Part shown: piece after piece, positions 16,558 through 23,421 of the stretch
How positions within the stretch are numbered: the first letter of the stretch is position 1
How the letters are laid out: each line of letters begins with the position of its first letter
From: Pseudomonadota bacterium
GTDB lineage: Bacteria > Pseudomonadota > Gammaproteobacteria > Burkholderiales > Chitinibacteraceae
DNA length: 46,265 nucleotides
Assembly (NCBI GenBank): GCA_026399755.1
Contig: JAPLQI010000101.1
Location: 1-46,265, forward strand
Reading direction: 5' to 3'
Translations under genes and position numbers: made by a program
Notes under the pieces: model-generated
Database searches by the model: none
What the model saw: the letters and a program-made list of their open reading frames with translations, nothing else
Told to the model about the DNA's origin: nothing

Positions 16558-17944
16558 CCAGGTAATCCGCAATCAGCAGGCTGATGGATGAACGCTGGCC
16601 GCCGTCTTTTTTCACCAAACCGGCAATGCTGTGCACGATATGGTATTGCGACAGTTTTGGATCACGCAGATCGGCAACCCGTTTCGGATCAAAGGATTGC
16701 AAGCCAACTTGTGCCGCAGCGTGGCAGAGGTCTTTGACAAAATCCCCCCGTTTGAAAGCAACCAAGGGTCGTGGGGTTTTATTTTGTTGCAACAGTTGTT
16801 TGATGCGTTTGCCGATTTGTTCGGCAGATGCATCGTTTACAGATATGCCCATTAATTTGGCAGTTTCTTTGTTTTCCGTGCGTTCAAGCTCAGCCAAGAA
16901 CAGCTCAATAATGCCGTCTTGCATTTCGCGCGTCAGTTTTTGGCTGTGATATTTATTGATAAAGAAAAACAAGTGGCGAATCCATTCCACCACCAGTAAG
17001 TGGTCGTCCCACACCCCACCTTGCCCTGCCGCCAGAATATGGTTGGCAAAATCAGGCACGGCTGAAATGGAGCCAAAATCCAGAAAGCGACCGTCGATAC
17101 TGATATTGGAACTAGTTAGCGAACCGTGTGGGATGCCTAGCACGCGGGACACCCCCATTTGCCGGGCCAGCCGGATGGTGAAATTGGCAAAGGCGTTAAA
17201 CGGTTGGTGTTGACCCTCCGCAATCATGGCTCTGGTATCAAACGCTAGGTGCAACTGCTCAACCGCCGCTTTTACCCGCAGATAATCATCCTCCCGTAGG
17301 TATTGGTGCTCGAGGCTTGTCGGCCAGAAAAAGGTGGCCCGTTCAAAATGCGCTGGTCGAATCGCGTTTTGGCGGATAGCTAGGGCGCAGGGTTGGTTTG
17401 TTTCCGTGCCAACACCATAGGCGGAGCGGATGGTGACATTGGTTTTGATAATGGCCACGGTGCGCACCGCGCCATAGGGCAGGTGGCGGTGGCAAATCTC
17501 ACCCCAGATCGCTTCGTTGATGGCTTCGGACAAACAAAGTTTGCCGTGTGCATGGTCGCGATCAATATTATCTGCCACCAGCGGGTTAACCCCAATCCCT
17601 TTGACCTGGAATTGCCCGTTAATCCCGCAACGACCACTACCACCATTGCATGCTTCGTGACGGGAGCCGTAACGATCAGCCAAAAACAATTTCTTTTTGC
17701 CCAAATCAATAGCGCTGGATTGGGTATAACCTCGGGTGACGTAAGTGTAATTTTTGAGCAGCTGCTTTTCTATTTCAGAGATGTCCTGATCAGGAGCAAT
17801 CTCCGCAATATAATCATTATTTAACCAGACCAATTCACTTTGCTTGAGCTTAAAGGCATCAAAAGCCACAAATGAGGAGGCTGGCAGTTCTTTACCAAGA
17901 ATGGCGGTATTTTCAACCGTCGGTTGCACATACGTTTCAAACAT
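16547..17944 (-). CDS. Second SelO-like protein, partner of the adjacent HlyC-like protein (MceJ/MchC-type candidate)
   Basis: The 465-residue protein is a paralogue of the one at 12500-14239 and lacks its long C-terminal extension. Shared blocks are LPASSFVAFDAFKL, RCGINGQFQVKGIGVNPL, EAINEAIWGEICHRHLPYGA, RQNAIRPAHFERATFF and HGSLTSSNI...FLDFGSISA. These follow the SelO/YdiU order. As in the paralogue, the TDN Asp is replaced by Ser (SSN), while Asn and the Asp of DFG remain. The start overlaps the stop of the HlyC-like gene by eight bases, so here the acyltransferase comes first, opposite to the other pair. DNA is visibly richer in G+C than the first pair, suggesting separate histories rather than a recent duplication. 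Confidence 0.72.
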   Translation of the reverse strand: MFETYVQPTVENTAILGKELPASSFVAFDAFKLKQSELVWLNNDYIAEIAPDQDISEIEKQLLKNYTYVTRGYTQSSAIDLGKKKLFLADRYGSRHEACNGGSGRCGINGQFQVKGIGVNPLVADNIDRDHAHGKLCLSEAINEAIWGEICHRHLPYGAVRTVAIIKTNVTIRSAYGVGTETNQPCALAIRQNAIRPAHFERATFFWPTSLEHQYLREDDYLRVKAAVEQLHLAFDTRAMIAEGQHQPFNAFANFTIRLARQMGVSRVLGIPHGSLTSSNISIDGRFLDFGSISAVPDFANHILAAGQGGVWDDHLLVVEWIRHLFFFINKYHSQKLTREMQDGIIELFLAELERTENKETAKLMGISVNDASAEQIGKRIKQLLQQNKTPRPLVAFKRGDFVKDLCHAAAQVGLQSFDPKRVADLRDPKLSQYHIVHSIAGLVKKDGGQRSSISLLIADYLGKL

Positions 17945-18425
17945 GGTGCACCTGAGTGAGCTGTTTTTTTTGAATTAACTGAATACTTTTGCTTTTAACC
18001 GGCATACCGCGATCATTCCTGATGCAGATATGCACGGTTTCCTGCGTTGCACGCACTGACTTCAGCAATTGTCTAATGAGGGCTGCCGAATTGCCCAGTG
18101 AGCAAAAATCTACCACCACAAAGTGCTGACCTTCGTACCATTCGGATGGATGGAGAATAAAACGCGGCTCATTCAAATAGCGCGTCAGGGTGTCGTCATC
18201 GACCAAGGCCCAAGTCAGATAGCCCGTTGGGTAAACGCTGCCTTCGCTTTTAAACAATTGGAATTGTCCATGCAAAACGGCAGGTTTAATCCAGTGCAAA
18301 AAAGTTTTGATGTCGATATTGCGTCGCACCACATCTTTACTGCAGACCCCCAGGATTTCTCCGATACTGGATTGAATATCCGGCCTGACTTTCTTTTTAT
18401 AAGTATTAAGCGCGTTTTTATGCAA
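17937..18425 (-). CDS. Second HlyC-like acyltransferase family protein, catalytic His absent
   Basis: The 162-residue product begins at TTG 18425, six bases after AGGTGG. IGEILGVCSKDVVRRN aligns with the LGHVSWLWASSPLHRNW block of HlyC, YLTWALVDDD with the CSWANL block, and EWYEGQHFVVVDFCSLGN with GDRKWFIDWIAPFG. The Asp92 equivalent is kept (VVDF), but the His23 equivalent is Val and the APFG motif has become CSLGN. It is more diverged than the protein at 12069-12509. It is the first gene of a run on the minus strand leading through the SelO-like gene towards the glycosyltransferase and short peptide. I infer a joint role with its SelO-like partner in attaching a group to a peptide. Confidence 0.65.
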   Translation of the reverse strand: MHKNALNTYKKKVRPDIQSSIGEILGVCSKDVVRRNIDIKTFLHWIKPAVLHGQFQLFKSEGSVYPTGYLTWALVDDDTLTRYLNEPRFILHPSEWYEGQHFVVVDFCSLGNSAALIRQLLKSVRATQETVHICIRNDRGMPVKSKSIQLIQKKQLTQVHHV

Positions 18426-18502
18426 TTGGTACCACCTATGAATTACCTATTTGATTTAACATATTTACAGCGTATCAATGAGCAGTAGTAAGTTTTATAG
18501 GA

Positions 18503-18594
18503 GTCATATACGACTATCCTCCACGCTTCTCTGATGCCCATTGTCAGTATTTTCAAAGCAAAACCAACACATTTCAGCTCGATTTCTACCTAGG
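18503..18594 (+). repeat. Dispersed ~90-bp repeat, copy A
   Basis: This stretch aligns in the same orientation with 21762-21849. Shared blocks include GTCAT..TCGACT, ACGCTT, CAGTATTTTCAAA, CAAAACCA, ATTTCA and TTTCTACCT..AGG, with scattered mismatches and a few small gaps. The two copies flank the insertion-sequence island. The gap 18426-18904 otherwise holds only the tandem repeats described separately. Confidence 0.6.
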
Positions 18595-18787
18595 ACCTAG
18601 GACTCGGCAGGAAACTCCACTTTACCTCCAGTTTTCGCTTTAATAACCTGACACTTTTTCAGCAAAAAAAGTTGATTTTGTGGAGACTAGCTAAATACGC
18701 TTTCTTTAAAATAGTTTTTCATTTCCTTCTCATAACCATTTTCATCCATGCAAATTCACAGCGCCCCTACCGAAAAAAATACACTGT

Positions 18788-18842
18788 GTGTATGGTAGGT
18801 GTATGCAATGTGTATGGCAGGTGTATGGCAGGTGTATGGCAG
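18788..18842. repeat. Five tandem 11-bp repeats
   Basis: Five back-to-back units: GTGTATGGTAG, GTGTATGCAAT, then GTGTATGGCAG three times. The 11-bp period is close to one DNA helical turn, so bound proteins would sit on one face. It lies upstream of the IS3 remnant and ~360 bp from the divergent start of the HlyC-like gene at 18425. Confidence 0.8.
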
Positions 18843-18904
18843 TAATATTATTCCGTAGGTATATGCAAGTCAATGACATAAACATAGATAATTAACTAAA
18901 TTTC

Positions 18905-19642
18905 TTGTTATTTATCAAAAATAGTCTAGTGGCCAAGCTGGATGCAGAAAATGCCCAAATCGCGGATTCATTGGTCCAGCTCACGGAAACACATCGCAAC
19001 TGGGGCTTTGGCCTTTGTTTTTTACATCTGTGCAACGTCAGGAAAAAACACTGGAACCATAAACGCGTCTACAGGATTTACTGTGATTTAGAGTTAAATC
19101 TGCGGATTAAGCCTAAAAAGCGCTTAGAACGCGAAACGCCAGCGCCATTAGCAGTGCCAGCGGCAAAAAATGAAACATGGTCGATGGATTTTATGCACGA
19201 TCAATTAGCCGATGGCCGCAGTATTCGCTTATTTAATGTGATTGATGATTTTAATCGTGAAGGATTAGGCATTGAAGTTGATTTCTCTTTGCCAGCAGAG
19301 TGCGTAATACGCAGCTTGAATCAAATCATTGAATGGCGCGGCAAGCCCAAGCGAATCAGGTCCGATAATGGCCCTGAATATATTAGTCACATATTAAAAA
19401 ATTGAGCAGAGCAGCAGTCGATTGAATTGGCCAATATTCAGCCAGGCAATCCGCAGCAAAATGCATATATTGAGCGCTATAATCGCACCGTGCGTTATGA
19501 ATGGCTGGCCTGCGATGATTTTAAAAGCCTTGCCGAAGTAAAAGAAACTGCAACGCAATGGCTTTGGACTTACAATAACGAACGCCCGCATATGGGATTG
19601 GGTGGCATCACCCCGAAACAAAAACTCGCATTACATGCCTGA
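18905..19642 (+). pseudogene. IS3-family transposase (OrfB) remnant with internal stop
   Basis: One reading frame runs across a TGA at 19403-19405. It has the OrfB tail of the HTH region ([17 protein letters not shown]) and an rve/DDE integrase core: [10 protein letters not shown] with the first Asp, [12 protein letters not shown] with the second, and NAYIERYNRTVRYEWL with the catalytic Glu, ending in TYNNERPHMGLGG. The N-terminal part of OrfB and all of OrfA are missing. Truncation plus the stop make it inactive. Confidence 0.9.
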
Positions 19643-19655
19643 CTTCTACTTTTAG

Positions 19656-20256
19656 GTGAACTTAAAAATGGGGGATTACCGTGGCAAGCGTGGGCGTGGT
19701 TCAGAAAATAAGGTAGCTTTTGTGGCAAGTGTCGAAATGCGTAATGGACATCCTTATCGCCTGCACTTTGATCCGGTGCAAGGCTTTTCGTTCGAGGCGT
19801 TCAAACCGTGGGCAGCAAGGGCTTTGGCACTGAGGCACAGTGACTTCGAACAGTCTGATCGGTTTTGAGGTGGTGCGGCAATTGGGATTTAAGCATCAGG
19901 TAGTCCAAGCACTCAAAGGTAAGGCCGGAACGGAAATTGACGCATTTAAATGGCTCAATGTGATGCTGGAGAATTTAAAAACTGCGCAATCAGGCACCTA
20001 CCATGCATTCAAATACAGTAAATATGCAGACTGCTATTTGGCGGAAATGCAGTATCGACTTAATCGGCGTTTGATTTGTGCGCCCTTATCCCTCATAGCC
20101 AAGCATTGGCTGCATGGGTGCTTGGCTGAGCAAGAGACATGTCAAGTAGCCAATAGTCAAACATTACCCATCTACCAACTTTATAAAACAACCATACGTT
20201 ATGCTATTAATTTTAATAAAGGTGACTTATATGATGAAAAACAATATTTAAAATAA
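19656..20256 (+). pseudogene. IS1595-family (ISXO2-like) transposase remnant, frameshifted
   Basis: The first frame (19656-19868) has RGKRGRGSENKVAFVASVEM and GHPYRLHFDPVQGFS, matching the middle of IS1595 transposases. Near 19840-19865 the match moves to another frame with EIDAFKWLNVMLENLKTA, GTYHAFKYSKYADCYLAEMQ and YRLNRRL, the conserved C-terminal block. The N-terminal half, including the zinc-ribbon, is missing. The last ~40 codons no longer resemble the family. It is an inactive remnant next to the IS3 remnant. Confidence 0.85.
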
Positions 20257-20300
20257 ACAAACGTACTATAAAAGTAATTTTCAAACAATCAGAGTTAAAA

Positions 20301-21458
20301 ATGGAAACCAATAAACAATTAAATGCCGTTTTAATTGGATGTGGATACATTGCTTATTACTATGGTTTGATTGCCTCAAAGCATGATAATAACTTCAAAA
20401 TTATTGGCTGCTATGACATAATTACACAGCGAATGATTCGGTGGGCAGAACACTTTGGTGTTAAAACATACAAAACAATTGATGAAGCCATTAATGAGAA
20501 AACTGCTGACATTATCATTAACCTAACCCCCCCCGATCAGCATTTCCTCATTAACCAGCTAGCATTACAGCAGAACAAGCACATTTATTGTGAAAAGCCT
20601 TTGGCCACAACAATAACAGAAACACAAGAACTACTAAAATTGGCCAAGCAAAAAAACCGTATGATTGGTGCAGCCCCCTGCAGTGTACTAACAGATGCCA
20701 TTAGCAAAATTTGCGAGCTGATAAATCAACAAGCAATTGGCCAAGTACGATTTGTTACCTTTAATATGCATGATTTCAGGATTGATTTGGGCCGCCCAGA
20801 TACATGGATCAATCCATTGGGTGTCCCTTGGCCATATAAAAACGAATTTCAAGAGGGTTGCACCCGAGAACACAGCGCTTATTCGCTAGCAATTGCAACG
20901 ACACTATTCGGACCAGTCAGCTGGGTTGGCAGCCTTGCAACGACAGTCATCCCTGAAAAAAAGATCAACAAACAAGAAACAATTAATGTAACAACACCGG
21001 ACTTCACAGTCTCGATACTCAAATTTGCTAATGGAATAGTTGGCCAACTAACCTGCGGTATCATCTCGCACATTCCTGATAGGTCAATAATAATTCAAGG
21101 AGACATTGGCTACATCAAGCTAGATGATTGCTGGAACTATAACTCTCCAGTAACACTTACCCAACGATTTTTTGGAGAAAATGGGTTAGAAATTAAAGAA
21201 CGACACATCGAGTTTAATAAAGATTCAGAACGTGCTGACTATTACAATATAGATCAAGCAAGAGGTATTACTAATTTATGCAATGCGATACAGCACAAAT
21301 CAATACTAGTTTGTGGGAATGAACACGCCGCCCATGTTACTGAGCTAACAAACTCGATTAGCCAAGGCATACAAAAATCGCCACAGACTCAGTTTGAAAG
21401 GTATCTCCCCGAAGATATTTTCAATGCTATTCGCTTATCTAAACCCATTAAATATTGA
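20301..21458 (+). CDS. Gfo/Idh/MocA-family NAD(P)-dependent oxidoreductase
   Basis: The 385-residue protein begins with a Rossmann fold (NAVLIGCGYIAYYYG) and has the family motif HIYCEKPLATTITET, with the Lys of EKP expected at the active site. The C-terminal half is the beta-sheet substrate domain. Members oxidise or reduce sugars and inositols, often nucleotide sugars. The start ATG at 20301 follows a weak AGAG. The gene is AT-rich and stands alone between an IS remnant and a MITE-like element with no related sugar gene beside it, so it is probably a stranded passenger of transfer. Intact reading frame suggests it may still be made; its substrate cannot be read. Confidence 0.88.
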   Translation: METNKQLNAVLIGCGYIAYYYGLIASKHDNNFKIIGCYDIITQRMIRWAEHFGVKTYKTIDEAINEKTADIIINLTPPDQHFLINQLALQQNKHIYCEKPLATTITETQELLKLAKQKNRMIGAAPCSVLTDAISKICELINQQAIGQVRFVTFNMHDFRIDLGRPDTWINPLGVPWPYKNEFQEGCTREHSAYSLAIATTLFGPVSWVGSLATTVIPEKKINKQETINVTTPDFTVSILKFANGIVGQLTCGIISHIPDRSIIIQGDIGYIKLDDCWNYNSPVTLTQRFFGENGLEIKERHIEFNKDSERADYYNIDQARGITNLCNAIQHKSILVCGNEHAAHVTELTNSISQGIQKSPQTQFERYLPEDIFNAIRLSKPIKY

Positions 21459-21492
21459 CGTAAACAACTAAACTCCTTCAAACAAAAACAAA

Positions 21493-21663
21493 CCTGATTA
21501 TGTCTCTTGCTCATCCAAGCGACCAAACAGGCAGGGTCCTGCTTGAGTAAGGCATGCAACATTTGAGGAATAATGGCGCACCATTCAAAATTAATCAGTC
21601 CGCCCGAAATAATGCCGTACGGATGACCAAATCAAGGGATCCCGAGCAAGAGACATAATCAGG
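21493..21663. mobile_element. MITE-like element with 20-bp perfect terminal inverted repeats
   Basis: CCTGATTATGTCTCTTGCTC at 21493-21512 is repeated as its exact inverse at 21644-21663, giving a 171-bp unit. The interior has no coding potential. A-rich flanks (AAA on both sides) could be a short target duplication but are too simple to prove it. It fits a non-autonomous miniature transposable element. Confidence 0.65.
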
Positions 21664-21761
21664 AAAAAAAAGTGTAAAAAGTGGTGAATAGACTGACAGA
21701 TTTTCACCCTCTACCACTCACAGAACTGGACTTGGGCCTCTCAACACATCCAGCTCCAATT

Positions 21762-21849
21762 GTCATGTTCGACTGACCACTACGCTTACCTGACGCGCCA
21801 GTATTTTCAAAACAAAACCAGCTGATTTCAACCCAGTTTCTACCTTAGG
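21762..21849 (+). repeat. Dispersed ~90-bp repeat, copy B
   Basis: This is the partner of 18503-18594, in the same orientation. The wider stretch 21664-22371 holds no gene I can support; besides this repeat it has decamer repeats and a terminator, listed separately. Confidence 0.6.
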
Positions 21850-22179
21850 CCGAGCTCACCTTGCGTTGGTTTGCCTATTTTCCAAGCAAACCAGCAGCTC
21901 CTACCATACCGAGCCTTAGCCTGCATAAAAGCTATCGAACGGGAGGTGTGGATTGAGGTACGATTGTGAACAAAGGAGTCGAATTACTTTTGCCGCTGAG
22001 TACCCAATTGAGTAGCAGGCGGGTAACGCAAAATCAACACCTGTAAAATCAACACTCCCCCCGCAAAATGACCAATCCTGATATGATTCCTCTGTATTCT
22101 CGATAGCTGAACAAGTTGGGCCACGCAAAATTCATGCCAGTGCTATTAAACGGTGCGTAATAAAAGAACAATCAAATCA

Positions 22180-22209
22180 TTACCCGCTGTTACCCTGTAT
22201 TACCCGCCA
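22180..22209. repeat. Three tandem decamers
   Basis: TTACCCGCTG, TTACCCTGTA and TTACCCGCCA stand head to tail, followed by a degenerate fourth (TTGCCAAGAA). They lie about 50 bp before the lone terminator. Function unknown. Confidence 0.45.
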
Positions 22210-22259
22210 TTGCCAAGAATAAGTTGGAGCTCGGCACTTGATTGCACCACCAGTACACG

Positions 22260-22289
22260 AACCCCTACTGTTTACAGTAGGGGTTTTTT
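22260..22289 (+). terminator. Rho-independent terminator with no gene in front of it
   Basis: AACCCCTACTG, loop TTTA and CAGTAGGGGTT form a perfect 11-bp stem followed by a run of T. It points along the plus strand. No coding gene or tRNA is recognisable just upstream, so it either ends an unrecognised small RNA or is left from a deleted gene. It also shields the end of tssG from plus-strand transcription. Confidence 0.85.
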
Positions 22290-22371
22290 CCTTTCTAAGC
22301 CCGCCCTTACGCACGGCTTCTTCAATTCGGATTCGCCGACATTTGGCCTAGGCTATCGTCTTTTAATTTAT

Positions 22372-23385
22372 TTACTTCAGCAGACAATATTCCATATCGC
22401 TTGGATGATGATCCAAGGCGCCCAACCAACAGCTACCGCCTAATTGCACCACTGGCGTTTCTGCTAACTGTGCGGCGGGCACATCACGCTGGTCTAAAAT
22501 TAGGGTCACATCGCAGGCCAAGCTATGGCCAAGTGCAAATTTAAGTAGCTCTCTCAAGGAATGCGCGGCATCTGCGCCTGGCTGCAAGGCTGAGAACTGA
22601 GCCCAGCGCAATGGCCCCAAGCGTAAATTAAGCTTGGTCTGCCTATCCCAGATTCTGTCGCCAGCAAAAGCAGAAACGCCTAGCTCGCAGGATGCGCCGC
22701 CTAGCTGGCTTTGCTCTTCTTCGGGCAAATGCATCCATTGGCCAGCAAACTGCACCAGCTCGGCCCTAAAGCCAAAAAAGCCTTCGATCAGCGTGACTAA
22801 AGCCTGACTCGACATCGGTTTTTGACTTAAGAGCCCAGCATAATAAATAAACAGATTTTCATTATGCAGCGCGCCCTGCCCCATCTGGGCCCGCAGTGCA
22901 CTCAAGCCCATTCCACCCAAATCGAGCAAATTGCGACTAAAGCCATCTGGCTCGCCGCTTTCGGCTTGCAACCAAAAGCGGTATTTCTTCCATGCACCAT
23001 AAAATAGGGCAATGGAGCGATGGCTAAAAATATCTAGGAACGCATGTAAGGTGGGGTCCCGATACTGCTGGCGGCGCTCGATCAATAGCTCGGTATAGCT
23101 GGTTGGCAATACGCCGCTTGGCCCAGTCAGCCCCATAAAGGCGACTTCTAACTCATTCAACTCACCGCCTTCGGTTTGCACTGCGGTGTAACGCGTCATT
23201 TCACTGGCAGGGAAAGACAAATTAGCCAAGGTGCGAAAGCGCAAGCCCGAAGGCAAAGGCCCTCGCCGATCACCACGCTTTCTGGCAGACAAGCCCAACA
23301 GCCGCACAGCTTGAAAAAAGCCAAAACCGGTTGGGTTAGCCAAAAGCTCTTGGTCCAAATGCCGAGGATGTTTAGAGCTGGCCAT
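22372..23385 (-). CDS. tssG: T6SS baseplate protein TssG (ImpH/VasB)
   Basis: The 337-residue protein matches the TssG family: GFFQAVRLLGL near the N-terminus, RFRTLANLSFPASEM, the block FMGLTGPSGVLPTSYTELL, and FLDIFSHRSIALFYGAWKKY. TssG pairs with TssF in the baseplate wedge and docks on TssK. I place the start at ATG 23385 because GGGAG lies eight bases before it, while the ATG at 23400 has no ribosome site. It follows tssF by about 36 bp and is the last gene of that unit, next to the IS island. Confidence 0.93.
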   Translation of the reverse strand: MASSKHPRHLDQELLANPTGFGFFQAVRLLGLSARKRGDRRGPLPSGLRFRTLANLSFPASEMTRYTAVQTEGGELNELEVAFMGLTGPSGVLPTSYTELLIERRQQYRDPTLHAFLDIFSHRSIALFYGAWKKYRFWLQAESGEPDGFSRNLLDLGGMGLSALRAQMGQGALHNENLFIYYAGLLSQKPMSSQALVTLIEGFFGFRAELVQFAGQWMHLPEEEQSQLGGASCELGVSAFAGDRIWDRQTKLNLRLGPLRWAQFSALQPGADAAHSLRELLKFALGHSLACDVTLILDQRDVPAAQLAETPVVQLGGSCWLGALDHHPSDMEYCLLK

Positions 23386-23421
23386 GCGGCAGTCTCCCAT
23401 TCAATGCGAAAAGATAAGCCA

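Noticed and set aside
18438-18488. 16-codon plus-strand frame (MNYLFDLTYLQR...)
   Set aside because: It is too short, lacks a double-glycine site and runs opposite to the cluster.
21916-22128. 70-codon minus-strand frame in the IS island
   Set aside because: No recognisable motif, odd composition, and no ribosome site.
22235-22260. Possible tRNA 3' end (GCACCACCA) before the terminator
   Set aside because: No T-arm (GGTTCGA), anticodon arm or acceptor partner can be found upstream.
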